From Hevea brasiliensis (lineage: Eukaryota; Streptophyta; Magnoliopsida; Malpighiales; Euphorbiaceae): 64,000 nucleotides of DNA. The position numbers and the translations under genes are program-made. The notes under the pieces were generated by a model, which was not told where the DNA came from, did no database searches, and saw only the letters and a program-made list of their open reading frames with translations. Positions 34,850-47,160 of this stretch are shown piece after piece (within the stretch, counting starts at the first letter, position 1; each line of letters starts with the position of its first letter). The DNA lies in the NCBI RefSeq assembly GCF_030052815.1, contig NC_079505.1, positions 64,043,309 through 64,107,308 of the forward strand, read 5' to 3'.

Positions 34850-35651
34850 AGTAGACCAAAATAACCCTGGTTTAGAAGTCCAAAGAGCAAATTTAACCCT
34901 GTGCTCTTATCGGTAATTATGGGGGTTGACTCATAGAATTAGAAGTTTTAATATTTTAATTATTACTATTCTCTCTAATCATTTTGTTTGTTTCAATTGT
35001 TTCATTTATTGCAGTAATCTTCGCCTAAATTTCCTTGAATAAGGAAGAGGTAAATATGTCCCTTCACACACTGATCACCTACACGATGTCCTCACACACT
35101 TTAGCCCTATACCCGAGCTCTCTTACACTGTCGGAAGTAGGAGGGGGTCATGTAGCGATACCCATGGGTTTTTACCCCGTTAGTATCCGCGAAGACTTCT
35201 GCTCAGATTGGAACTTGTTTTACCTATTGTGATAACCGTGGATTTTTCTCGTCATTATCATAATGGTGAAATGAGGCTCTACTGTTTATAGTAGGGACAA
35301 TTTGGAGACCTGTGGCTTTAGAAAATTAAACCTTAAGCTAAACCGTCAATTTAGTCAGAACCTATGATAAGCCATCCTTGAAGGTAAGACCATCCAATTA
35401 TATAGTACCTACCCGGTGCCACAGTTGCCCTATTTTAGGACAAAAGGGACATACTTGCTTTCACCTTACTCTGTTTATATTTTTAAACTTTTCTTAAATA
35501 ACATGAGGATAATTTTTGAATCATACTGCCAGGATGATCTAAACACCTTCCTACTTTAATAAGTGTATAGATATTGTCACGCAAGTAGTATAATTCAAGA
35601 TTACCTAAATTTATTCTGCTAACTTATTTCCTCTGCAGATATTATAAATAG
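34850..35651 (+). other. Ogre-type leader between PBS and ORF1
   Basis: About 800 bp with no recognised domain. Two strong splice acceptors stand out: TTTCATTTATTGCAG ending at 35014, and TGCTAAC…TTTCCTCTGCAG ending at 35638, the latter with a branch-site-like CTAAC. An open frame at 35035-35232 shows no family. Confidence 0.6.
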
Positions 35652-37525
35652 GTGTCTGCCAAGGGTAGGGAAAACTTTAAAATGGCATCTTCGAGTCAGT
35701 CAGCCGAAAAGGTTTTAAAACAGAAACGAGATGCTCAACAAAGATTTAAATCAATCCATTATTTAGAATCCTTACAGACTGATGAGATAGAAGCAGAAGC
35801 CCGTCCGTTGCCTCCATTAGATCCTAGTAAAATTGAGATCAGAACAACCGGTTTTGATGACTTATTAAATAGTTGGAAATCATTGCCCAATCATGCCTAA
35901 ACACAGTTCAAGGAAAAATATGGGAAAATTACCTCCTTGATACGGGTCAAAGCACAGGCTTTGGTACTAAAGGTCATGTTATATACTTGGAATCCCAGTT
36001 ATAGGGTATTTTTTTTTCAATAATGTCGACACGACACCTACGGTAGAGGAATATTAGACGCTACTGGAGATCCCTTATGTAGCCCAGAATCATATTTATC
36101 TCTACCTTGATCACAGACAAACATGGAAATGGTTCGCGCACATAATAGGAGTCCCAGCAGAGGAAGCTAGAGTAAAAGAAACCGTTAAGGGAAACTCGCA
36201 TGGGTGGCCTTGGATTTACATTAAGAAGCATTTGGACCAGCATATTCAGGGTGAAAGATGGGATAAGGCTTTGTCAGTTCTAGCTCTGGGGATTTATGGA
36301 CTGGTCTTCTTCCCCGGACCTTTGGGAATTGTAACCCATAACGTCGCGGAATTATTTTGGGCAGTGGAAAAATAGAATGTCAATCCAATACCTTCCATTC
36401 TTGCCGAGACCTTCTTGACCTTGACATATTGCCGGCATCAGGGTAAGGGAATCATTAAGTGTTGCATCCAGCTATTGTATCTTTGGATCCTCAGTCATAT
36501 ATGTCCATAAGAAATTAAGGGTCTAACCTGGTACTCTGACCAACCCATTATTGAAAAGATGGTGAAGCTAGTAATAAGTCAAAGGGATAAACGACAATGG
36601 CAAGTGCAGATTCTGAATTTTAGTAGTCACAATTACTATTGGAGAAAGTTGTGGACTACGGGCCAACCCATCTTGATTAGTATAGAAGGTCATCATTTTG
36701 TACCATTGGTAGGGCTAATTGGATGCACAAGTTATATCCTAGCTATGGTAATGAGGAAATTCGGCTCGACATAATCCATTCCCAATATTGAAGGATTCCG
36801 TCAAACTAATTTCTATCATGAACTCGGTAGAGAAGACGAACTGAAAGCTTTGCGCAAATCATAGGAAAAGGTGACCTTGATGGAATGGTCACCTCAAGGG
36901 CCAAGCACAATAAACAAATATTCCTTATGGAGAAAATGGGAGAGACAAGGAATATCGAATCTCCAAACTAACAGGGTCTGAGGAAAGTATATCTCACCAA
37001 GAAGTTTGTTTGGAAGGAGTTGATGCCGGATCGAGTAGTCCTCTTCAAGATTTGACTACTGAGAACCAGCAACTGAAAGAGCGCATAAAAAGATTAGAAA
37101 GTCAAGAGCAAGCATTGAAAAAAGAAGCAAAGAGACTTAGAAAAGAGATGACTGTTGCAGAAATGGAATATGAGAGGCGAAAAACTCAGTGGGAGAAAGA
37201 GAAGGCTTCACTCCAAAGCAAAGTAAAGGAAAAAGAGATACAAAATGGCAAATTACGAGAAAGATTGGAATATCATGAGATATTGGTGGAAGAATACAAG
37301 CAAGAAAACAAGAGGAGGAAGCGTGAACTTAAAGATCAGATGCAATTAATCAATGATATCTCGAAGGAGTGTGCCAAAGAAAGAAAGGAAAAGGACAGAC
37401 AAGCCATCCTTTACCAAGAATTGCGAGGGAATGTCAACCAGTTAGAAAAGATGATAGCGCAAGGGAAACAAAAACTGGTGCCTGAATCCGAATATGCTTT
37501 GAAGACATTCAACCCTGCGAGATAA
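35652..37525 (+). pseudogene. Ogre ORF1 protein (DUF7745-like region plus coiled coil), decayed
   Basis: The start is MSAKGRENFK at 35652, or more likely MASSSQSAEKV at 35682. The region reads FKEKYGKI (about 35910), TVEEY (about 36045), HRQTWKWFAHIIGVP (about 36115), EGHHFVPLVGLIGCTSYILA (about 36690) and VMRKFGST, with stops and frame changes between. This fits the ORF1 protein that precedes gag in Ogre elements, often listed as DUF7745. From 37010 to 37523 one open frame (about 171 codons) is an almost continuous coiled coil rich in E, K, Q and R, ending in a TAA. ORF1 function is unknown. Confidence 0.6.
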
Positions 37526-37613
37526 GAAGCGAGATTGTATGAGTATCTCAAAAGATGTCATTGTATTTTAAGGAGTCTTCCTGAGCCTAGGCAATAACAC
37601 AATACTTTGTACG

Positions 37614-37711
37614 CTTCACAAATAATAAAACTGTGTTCTGGAACAGTGAAACTTATGAATGACTTCACAAATAATAAAACTGTGTTCTGGAACCGTGAAA
37701 CTTATGAATGA
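37614..37711 (+). repeat. Tandem duplication, 2 x 49 bp
   Basis: CTTCACAAATAATAAAACTG and the next 29 bases occur at 37614-37662 and again at 37663-37711 with one difference. The rest of 37526-38046 is a spacer without a gene. Confidence 0.95.
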
Positions 37712-37973
37712 ATAGTGTAACTCCCACGGGATTTATCCTCGTTAGAGCTATGTGAAAAGACGTATGCGTCATATGAACATACATCATAACCATGCATACG
37801 CCCCATCATTCATAGTTGAACTATCGAATGATGCCATCTACCCTCGGCAGACACCATTTCCAGCAATTGTTTGCCACAGTATCCTTTAACCAACCAAAAC
37901 TTTGGCCACAGTAAGTTTATTTGTAGAAATAAAACTGATAATGCACTTTTCTACAGGAAACCAATATTGCTTC

Positions 37974-38035
37974 CAAAGCAGATCCGATCTAGCAACTAGT
38001 TGGACCAAGAAAAGTTTACTTAACAAGATCTCGAG
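37974..38035 (+). repeat. Left arm of an internal inverted repeat
   Basis: The arm has CAAAGCAGATC (37974-37984) and a 25-base block at 38011-38035 beginning AAAGTTTACTTAACAAG. Both occur inverted at 56299-56357: 11/11 and 24/25 bases match, with similar spacing. Confidence 0.85.
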
Positions 38036-38046
38036 CGAAGAAGATA

Positions 38047-40459
38047 ATGGAAAAGCAAGAAAAAGTGTAGGCAAGTTTTAGAATTAAGGGAACAGATCTC
38101 AGAGTTAATGAAGATGATGAGAGAAATGTCCCAAAACAAAGAAACTACCCGGCCAGCACCGAAACCAAATTTACTAGTGATTCCCCCACTTACAATGACA
38201 GTTGATACTCATGCCCAAAAGCTTCATAATCAAGCCTCAACTTCTTTCACCTTCCAAACTCCCATTCCTGACCCAACAATTACCTTCAATCCAATATTTC
38301 TTAGCAGTGAATTTCATGTCTCTTATCACCAGGCTGTCTCGAATGCAGAATTTCATCCTTCAACACCGATCCCTTCAGTTTACCCTGCAACCAATTTTCC
38401 AACTGGGGGAGTAGCTCATGTAATAGGAGGAAAAAGCAGAGAAAAAGAAAATGAGAAGTTATCTGCTCTGGAGGAAAGGCTAAGAGCTATTGACGAGTTA
38501 AATATATATGGCTCAGTCGATGTGTCTTCACTGAGATTAGTGCCAGATGTTGTGGTACCACTAAAATTTAAGGTCCCAGAATTTGACAAATACAGCAGAA
38601 GCTCCAATCCACGCATCCATTTAGCCACTTACATATCTAAGATGTCTGCTCTTATAGAAGATGATAGACTCTTGGTACACTTCTTCTATGAAAGCCTCAC
38701 AGGAGCAGCCTTATGTTGGTGCATGCAATTGGATAGGAGTATATTACGCTCCTGGAAAGATTTGGCTGACACTTTCCTCAAACAGTATAAGTTCAATTAT
38801 GATGTTGTCCTCACACGGAGAGACCTCCAAAACCTGGTGCAGAGGGAAAGGGAGAGCTTTAAGGAATATGCCCAGAGGTGGAGAGAAAAGGTAGCTGAAG
38901 TTTATCCTCCGGTGACAGACAGTGAACTCTACTCTCTATTCATTGAGACCCTGAAGGCCCCATATTTCAATTTAATGATTGGGAATACTTCCAATAGTTT
39001 TTCGAATATCATCTAGATGGGAGAAAGGATTGAAGCAAATCTCCGATTGGGGAGATTACAAGAAGTAGTAGGTGAGAGTCCTATGAAAAAGTATACCAAT
39101 TTTGGGAAAAAGAAGAAAGGGGATGTGCACTCCATTTCAAAAACTCACCTACCGCCACTAAATAATTTTTGCCCATACACCTCAGCCCAAAGTCCATACC
39201 CTCTAGCCCAAAACCCAATGGTAGCAAATGTTCCTCCTCCATTCTCGAATTATCCTCGCCCACAATATCCTCCTAAAGCTGCCTATAATCCTAGACCATC
39301 TGACCAAAATACTCCTTTCAGACCACCTGCTTCTCAACCTAGTTCGAGACCATCAAGGAATTCTGATCCGCCGAATTCTGATCCGCCATTACCACTCCCA
39401 CTTAGTGAAATTTATTGTTATCTGTTGGGTATCAATCAGATAGTGCCCATCCCACTAGACCCCATCCAGCTGCCATATCCAAGGTGGTATGATCCTAGCG
39501 CCAGATGTGACTATCATGGCGGGGCTATAAGACATTCAACAGATAACTATGGAGCCCTCTGAGGAAGGGTATAATCCTTGATTAGAAATGGGTGGTTAAA
39601 GATTGAAGGGAGTGGCTCCACTCCTAATGTCACTTCAAAGCCATTACCCCATTACGATACCAAAAAAGGGAATGGTGTGAGTGTGATAGAGTCCCTGGAT
39701 GAAAACTTGATTACGGAAGTGGATCAGTTAACCCTGTTCTTCAATGAGATTCTTGCAATGGCAGTACTGGAAGGGTACATACATCTATATAGGCTTAACT
39801 CTGGAAATGATCTATCGGGCTTAGGATGCCCTTATAATGGAGCAACCAATCACGAATTGCAGAATTGTGATGAATTCAAGGAGGAAATCTGGAAGATGAT
39901 ATCACTGAAAATCTTGAGGTGTCAATTAAAGTCAAAAGAAGAAAAGGAAGTGAACATCGCCATTTATGGTAAAGACATCTCAAGATCTGCTCCAAAAATG
40001 GTTTTTTCTGTTCCCACCACATCAACATTTCCAGCACCACCTCTGACAATCATACGTACCCCACCACAGCTACCAGTTACCAATACCCATGCTGTGCCTT
40101 GGAATTATAATTTCCAAGTTTATACACAGAGTGCATCCAGCAGTACTTCCATCCCTACCCTCAACCATACCTACACTCAACCCATTACCACCCCTAAACC
40201 ATGTTTCACCCCTCATGCTTACTTCAAAATGACCTATACAGGCCCCTCCAATGACTCTGCTCCCCAATTCACATCAGAACTTGCCTTAATAAATGACTCT
40301 CCAAATCTAGAAGTAGAATTTATTACTAGAAGTGGGAGGTGTTACGGCACTGAGGAAAAGAAAAGTAAAGGGAAAGCAGAAGTAGAAGAGTCACCTGAGA
40401 CTGAGGAAAAGGTGGGAAAAGTAGTAGAGAGGGGAGAACCCAATGAAAGGAAGGAATAA
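38047..40459 (+). pseudogene. Ogre-type gag with two zinc-knuckle-like motifs (stops in frame)
   Basis: An ATG at 38047 gives MEKQEKV then a stop. The main frame is open from 38048 (LELREQISELMKMM, a short coiled coil) and has ATGs at 38108. The core is at about 38560-38990 (VPEFDKYSRSSNPRIHL, GAALCWCMQLDRS, LKQYKFNYD, FKEYAQRWREK), the typical Retrotrans_gag fold. TAG at 39014, TGA at 39560 and TAA at 39572 interrupt it. The first knuckle CDYHGGAIRHSTDNY (about 39508) ends in Tyr where Cys is expected. The second, CPYNGATNHELQNC (about 39826), has Asn at the His position. A Pro/Thr/Ser-rich linker follows. Confidence 0.8.
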
Positions 40460-41220
40460 GATGAACTGTTGTTGCAAATCATGAAGCAGAGTGAGTACGA
40501 TGTGAATGAACAATTAAAGAAGACACCTACTCGAATCTCCTTGCTGTCATTAATATTGATCTCGGAAGTGCATCGCCGTGCCTTACAGAAGGTTCTGGAC
40601 CAGGCCTTTGTAACCCCGGACATCACACCGAGGTAATTTGAAAAGATAGTTGGACAAATTCAGGCATCCAATTTCGTCACTTTCTCAAAAGACAAAATAG
40701 GCCCAGCTGGCTTGAAGCACACTAAGGCTATGCATGTGATAGTTAAGTGTAAAGGATGTTTGGTTGCTAAAGTTCTAATTGACAATGGCTCTGCACTCAA
40801 TGTCTTGCCTAATGCGACCCTAGCAAGGCTCCCAGTAGACCCATCTGGAGTACGCCAAAGTTCCATGATTGTGAGGGCATTCGATGGCACAAAGAGAGAT
40901 GTGTTAGGAGACATTGACTTGCCACTCTAAATTGGGGCATGTACTTTCAATGTAACATTCCAGGTGATGGATATTGAACCGGCATACACTATGCTGTTGG
41001 GAAGGCCCTGGATTCATTCAGCAAATGCGGTGCCTTCAACTCTACACCAGAGAGTTAAATATGTCATGAACGGTAAAATCATACTGGTGAGAGGAGAAGA
41101 AGCTATACTAGTCATTAAGTCACAATCAGTTCCTTATGTGGAAACAACTGAACCATCCCTAGAAAGCTCATTTCAAGCCTTAGAATTACAAGAAACTGTT
41201 CTAGCAGATGGGGGAGCTGC
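40460..41220 (+). pseudogene. Ogre-type aspartic protease
   Basis: Same frame as gag. The active site VLIDNGSALNVLP (about 40770) has the DNGS form typical of the Tat lineage. VRAFDGTKRDVLGDIDLPL (about 40870) is followed by TAA at 40928 where Gln is expected. TMLLGRPWIHSANAVPSTLH (about 40988) is the conserved C-terminal motif. TAA at 40457 and about 40636 are the other in-frame stops. The protease would process the gag-pol polyprotein. Confidence 0.85.
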
Positions 41221-41631
41221 AGCCATGGTTGCAAAAGTAATGCTGAAAAATGGCTATGAAAAGGGCAAGGGATTGGGTGTCACCCTGCAAAGAATTGTTG
41301 AACCCGTGTCAGCCGCTCAAAGAAATGGTCGCTTAGGGTTGGGATATGATGAAGATGCTTTGACTGATAGAAGGTTCCGGATGAGAAACCTACTCAGGGA
41401 TCAAAGATTCGACAAACCTCTCGAAATGAAGAAAAGCATCCCGAAAATCTCAAACGTTTTTACCATACCAATCACTAAGAACTTAGAAGGAGAGGATGAA
41501 GAATCACCCTTAGAGTCATTTATCAATGTCTTGCACCTGGATTCCATGTCCGAAATACTAATCTCACCAACCACTGAGGAACAAGAGCTTGACAATTGGG
41601 AAGTCGAAGATATCCCCATGCTTTATTTCGA
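41221..41631 (+). pseudogene. G-patch domain and linker after the protease
   Basis: VAKVMLKNGYEKGKGLGVTL (about 41230-41290) has the G-patch pattern of an aromatic residue followed by spaced glycines. NGRLGLGYDEDA follows at about 41324. G-patch domains bind nucleic acid, and one follows the protease in betaretroviruses and some Tat elements. An acidic linker continues to EVEDIPMLYF, and the exon ends at about 41631 where a donor GTAAAG overlaps a TAA. Confidence 0.7.
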
Positions 41632-41660
41632 GTAAAGTATTTGTTACCAGCACTTGATTA

Positions 41661-41665
41661 CTTTG
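41661..41665. repeat. Target site duplication CTTTG (left) of nested Tekay element
   Basis: Identical to CTTTG at 51848-51852. Confidence 0.95.
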
Positions 41666-44600
41666 TGTAACACCCCTAAGTTCGGTAGTGCGTTCTGCTG
41701 TACCGGTGACCAGTGTTGTCCGGACAGCTAGGATGCTTAGAACTACACTTCAATATGAGTGAGGAGACATAAAATAATGAAATACAAGAAAAGAAAGTAC
41801 AAGAAAAACAAAGGAAAAATCATAGCAAAGAAATGTAACCGAGTAAGTGAGCCGGGAAACCTAGCGATGGGTGACCGCACCGGGAAGTCACGGCGTGGAC
41901 CGTTGACTGCTCGGATCATGGGAACCTGGAAAACATTTTTAGGACATAAATAGAACCTTATTAAAGAGTAAATATCATTAGAAAGATCAAAGAAAAATTA
42001 AATAATTAGTACAAAGAAAAGTGAGAAATCGAAAAAGCATAAAACCAGAATAGAAAAATCGTGAATGCCACCTGAACAGGTGCATTATGGTCATTTGACA
42101 TCCCGAAGTATCTTTTGACCTAAATTTCCATTAAAAATAAATAATATTACACTTAGAAAATAAAATGAAAAATTAAATTGGTGGTACCTAAAGTAAATAG
42201 TAGAAATTAAAGGTTAAATGTGGAATAAGTGGGAATTTAACTTATTATATGATTAAATGACTAAGTGGACCACTAAAGGGATTAATTAAATACATAGTGG
42301 GACATGTGTACACTTAAAATGCAGCTGAATAAGTCATCTTCCTCATTTGCATTCAACTTGCCGAATTGAAGAGTGAAGGAACCCACCATTGACGTTTTGC
42401 ATGAGCTTCATCTTCTCCCTTCATTTCATCTCTAAATACTTAAGTAGCTTTATGAAAAATGGTCTACACATCACCAGGAAGATATTGATACCAATTTTGA
42501 GAAGTTTGGTGAAGGTTTAGCAAGTTACAATTAAAGGTAAGTTTGCATTTTTGAGAATTTCTTTGTTAAAGTTTATGTTCATGTTATGGGTGTTGGTTTG
42601 GTGAAGGAAAATTTTGAGTTTGAAGGGTTATTGTTGTTTTCATTTTGGACAGCCATGAGTCACGTTTTTGATGAGATATTTGTGCATATAATTGATGAGA
42701 AATGGTGTTGATCATGATGAATTAGTAACCTAGTGAATTATTTCATGTTTATATGGTGATTTATGCACTTGGATGGGAATTGGTAAATTGGATGGCACTT
42801 TGATGTTGAAGAATGGTTTATGCAGCTTGGGGACACTTGAGTAATGGTATATATTGAAGGAAGTGTGGGCAGAATATTGACCTAGAAGGTTGATGAGATG
42901 TATGTAGATTGATATTGTAAAGTGTATGTAAAATTTGTAATGGTTAGGTGTGTTTGTAATGGTAATTAGAAATTGTAATTGTGAATGATATTTGGTGTGT
43001 TGAGGGTAATGGTAATCTGCCCAAAATAATGTTAATGTAAAGTAGATAATGCTTTTGGTAATGTACCAAAACAGATTGGTAGGGTATGGAAGTAAACTTT
43101 GCAAGTTAAATGTGTGTTTGAAGTGGGGTGTGAAAGGCATAGTGAGGGCAGTGTACAATTTAGCCTATAACCTTAAATGTGTAATCTCAATTGGTATGAG
43201 ACCAATTTGAGGTGAAACTAGGCACAAAATGTGCCAACTTTCATTGAGAAACCATACCAAAATTCTGCTTGCAAGGTGACCTAAGAAAATGACCAATTCG
43301 GATTAGGTACAATTAGGACCTGAAAAGTGACCAATTGGGCAGCAGTGAGTGTTTAGGCCATAACTCACTCAAACCAGGTCCAATTGACCTGAAATTTTAA
43401 CCATGAATAGTTAAGACCCATACCTACAAGTCTTATGAAGACACCAAAGCCCAGAAATGACCATAAGCAAGTCAAACAACTTGCACAAGTTCGGGTCCAA
43501 AAACTGGCCGAACCAGAATTGACCAATTTGACCTAAAATTGACCTAAAATGGTACCATTTGACTAGCAAGAGTGTAATGACCATAACTCGGTCTACTTAA
43601 CTCGGATTGATCTGAAATTTTGCACCGCGGTCCATAAGACCTAGATCTACAAGTTTGTAGTTTCGACCGAGACCCGAAAACAGAGGGAACTAGATCGTCC
43701 GGTTATATCAAACCAGTGTCCCGGAATCCAGCAATTTGCATTAAAATGCACTAAGCAAGGAAATGACTTTGGTAAAACATACCAAACCTAAAACCCTATC
43801 GAATGTGACATATTAACGACACTAAAACCTAATTTACCTAAAACGCAACGAGGGTCGGTATATTAGGTGATTAAGTGAAAAATTGAGTTCAGTGCATTAT
43901 TTACCAAATATTATTGTTAGAGACAATTTAATTTAGTACTGAAACACTTCAAATTGTGTTTCTCAGTTACTAAAGACTCAGGAAAAGAGAAGGAAACACT
44001 GAGTCCAGACCAGGGAGACAGTCATCAGAGGTTTGTGCACAACGAATATTTCTTTTGAATTTTTCAATTGAAATAAATATTGACTATTTATACATTATTG
44101 TTTTAAATTGTGGAAATGTCTTTGAATGGGTATTTATTGCTTGAAAAGCATTGTAAATGATTTGAAACTGTGAGAAATTGTTTGAATGATATTGATGGAT
44201 ACTTATTGCTTAAAAGCATTGTAAATGGTTTGAAATTGTGGGAAAATTAGTTTAGTGTGATTTGTGAAAATCGAAGTTAATTATGAATTGTGTTGCCATT
44301 TTGTGAATGAAATTATGACTTTGGAAATTTATTGGATTCTCACGAATCATTTGAATAAAATGTTTGGAATTGATTTTGTGTTCACACTTAGCATGACAGT
44401 ATCGTATCATTCCTTCTCCAATTAGGGGGTTGTGATCGTTTATTTCCTTCTCCATTTATGGAGTCGTGATCGTTTATTTTTCCCTCTCTGATTTACCAGT
44501 TGAGGTGATCGGATGAGTACTCATTATATATCTAGCTCCCATCCTAATTGATTTCGATTAGTGGGGTTGTGATTGCTTTTTCGTGGTGTACAACACAAAG

Positions 44601-45546
44601 ATTGATCGGAAATTTGTGTCATGGCTTAAGTTGTGAATGAATTGGCAACACTGTATTCTTAAATTATTCGACTAAATTGCATTATTATGTATTGTGAGAT
44701 TGTGAAATTGATTTAAACTCTCATTGACATATACTGTCTTTTGAATTCAAACATGATCTGACTTATGAAAAATTATTGTGATATTGACAAATGGAGTTTA
44801 AATTCTTGTTGACATTTATTGTCTTGAATTTAACTATGATTTTAAGTATCCACTATTTACATGACTTATGAATTGTGATTTAAATTGTATTTGGTTAATG
44901 TTGTGCACCACTGAGACATTGTCTCAGCGATAGCTTTTTAATTGCTGTCGCAGGTAGAGAGACAGACAGGGCAGCAGACTAGGCTGCATATACCTCCAGC
45001 GAGAGATTTTTCGGGTATAATGAGTATACCAATATTTTGCATTTTGTACTGTAATGTATGACACTGTATGTACATTTTGTTTTTGGTTTTGAGCGATTGT
45101 AAATTCAAATTGTACCTTGAAGTTGTAAAATAATTACGAAATGCTTTTGACTTGTAAAAGCTGTATTATATTTCCTTATCTCAGACTTTGAAAAATTTCT
45201 ATGGAATTGAGTTGATAAATTGTTGTGTTGAGAAATGTATTGGAGTTGAGATTTGGAAAATTATTGAAGTACTTTTTACAGGTTTTCTGAAGAACTGTTT
45301 TATCCAAAATACAGATGGCACTCTGCCAAAATTTTTACAGAAATTCCAAATAAACCAATTGAGTTAGTTATTTCACTCTGTTCTCCAAAGTCTTTAACAC
45401 TGTAAATAGTGCTCACCATCGTAAAAGAAGTAAGAAAAGTTTTTAAAATCCCTTGTAGTGTATTTAATGGGTTATCAATGACGAGTTGGTAATTCATTAG
45501 GTATACTACGGATCATGTTATGCCTTCTTGAGGGTAGGGTGTGACA
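41666..45546 (+). repeat. 5' LTR of nested Tekay element (3881 bp)
   Basis: TGTAACACCCC to GGTGTGACA. It aligns fully with 47978-51847. The minus-strand open frame 42730-43158 is repeated at 49073-49471 and reflects AT-poor codon chance, not a gene. Confidence 0.95.
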
Positions 45547-45554
45547 TGTTTTAG

Positions 45555-45566
45555 TGGTATCAGAGC
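45555..45566 (+). other. Primer binding site of nested Tekay element
   Basis: TGGTATCAGAGC, initiator tRNA-Met type, 8 bases after the 5' LTR. Confidence 0.9.
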
Positions 45567-45732
45567 ATAGTTTTTAAATTCTTTTTTCACCTGTTATTTG
45601 AATGTTCTTTCTTCATAGTACAACTGCTCAATATCATTGTTGATACATACAAGATATTACAAAGATAAATATGCACTAACGAGTAAATATCCTTGTGTTA
45701 TTGTTCAGAAAGCTAAGATCCTCGCATTGAAT

Positions 45733-46975
45733 ATGGAAGAGGGTGATCGTCATCGATCGCCTATAGAGGCCGAGGTGCAAGGGGATGCCCTGGGCTTACA
45801 TAATGTTAGTGGTTCAAGAAGCACTGCGATCTGCAGATTTCTGCTCAGTTCGCTCAGCAGATGGCTGCAATGTTCCAACAAATGGCTGATAATGCACCTA
45901 CTCAAGTCCCAATACAGACACCAGTGGTACAACCATAGTCTCCTACGAGGCAATATGATAAATTGATGAAATATGGGGCTACAGAGTTCAAGGGGACAGC
46001 AGATCCTCTTGAGGTGAGCAGTGGTTAGAGAGGATGGATAGGGTATTCAAGAAAGCGCATTGCACAGAGGAGCTCGATTTGAATACTCGGTGTCCTTGTT
46101 CTGAGGAGATGCTTATGATGGTGGAAAACCATTCCCACACCGAGTAGAACTGCGATGCTAACATGGAATGACTTCCTCAGGAATTCATGAAATATATCAC
46201 GATGCTTATGTAGACCGTGGTCGCAAGAGTTCCTAAGTTTGAAACAGGGAACAGATCGGTGGTGAGTATGAAAGAGAATTTTCTGCCTTAGCCATTATGC
46301 AATGAGTCTACTCTCTACCAGCAGGAAAGATGCAAGAGGTTTGAAAGCGGCTTGAAGCCCGATGTCAGTACAAGTGCTCGGCTTCAAACACACTAACTTC
46401 TCCGAACTTGTTTCTCAAGCCCTAGAGTTGGAAAGAGTTGAGTTTGAGACTGCTCGAGAAAAAGAGATCGAGAGAAGATAGATGAAGAGGGAAAGTCAAG
46501 AGACGAGTTCCAGTGGTCCCACCGGAAAGAGGAAGAACTATGAGGGACACGGCAGAGGTGACAAGAAGTCCGGTAGGGGAAGACATTCGTGATGAAACCT
46601 CCTCTATCTAGTCAAAGATAGTACCGAGGTTCCTACCATTCCCGCCAATGTGAAAATTCTGGAAGATATCATGGTGGGATATGCTATAAGTCTATTGCAG
46701 CCTGAAAAAACAGTGCAGGCATAGGACACTTTGCCAACGACTGCACCAGTAGTCGCAGAGTTGGACCACCTCCTACTACTGCGAAGGGTCGATTGAGCCC
46801 TGCTGCTAAGTTCACAACCACCCAGAGAGGTAGAGGCGGGGTAGAGGTAACCAAAGACGGCCAAGGCACAAGAAACATTGAGCAAGATAGTGCTCGGTCG
46901 AGTCTATGCCATGAGACAGAGAGAAGTGGCGAGACATCCGATGTCGTGGCTGTACCTTCTCAACTTTTAACCAGG
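45733..46975 (+). pseudogene. Tekay gag (frameshifted)
   Basis: It starts MEEGDRHRSPIEAEVQGD at 45733, then changes frame near 45830. Bases 46020-46450 hold scattered gag core words (ERMDRVFKKAHCTEELD, ELVSQALELERVEFETA), then a basic region with SSSGPTGKRKNY. The knuckle region (about 46650-46760) is badly decayed. An in-frame string (RRVGPPPT, then KFTTTQRGRGG) continues to 46975. It cannot encode a working gag. Confidence 0.7.
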
Positions 46976-47160
46976 ATGTGTTTGTGTTAATCAATCTGGG
47001 TTCTACCCATTCTTATGTGTGTGCTAGCATCATTGATTGCATTGCTGCTCCATGTACAAAAATGGACTTTGAGGTGCTAGTAACAAGTCCGCTAGGACAG
47101 GAGGTCAGGGAAATAAATTTTGATGCATTAGTGATTAGTCCTTTAGGATAAGGATTGTGA
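46976..47160 (+). pseudogene. Tekay protease start, active site mutated
   Basis: The frame reads VLINLGSTHSYVCASI (about 46982-47030), where chromoviruses have [11 protein letters not shown]. The catalytic Asp is Asn. CTKMDFEVLVTSPLGQEV follows, then stops near 47150. Confidence 0.75.

Noticed and set aside
35642..35652. TATAAATAGG just before ORF1 as an internal promoter
   Set aside because: It overlaps the splice acceptor region and the ORF1 start; there is no second copy to test conservation. Too weak to call.
42730..43158. 142-codon minus-strand open frame, repeated at 49073-49471
   Set aside because: It lies in both Tekay LTRs, has low-complexity AT-driven composition and no domain.
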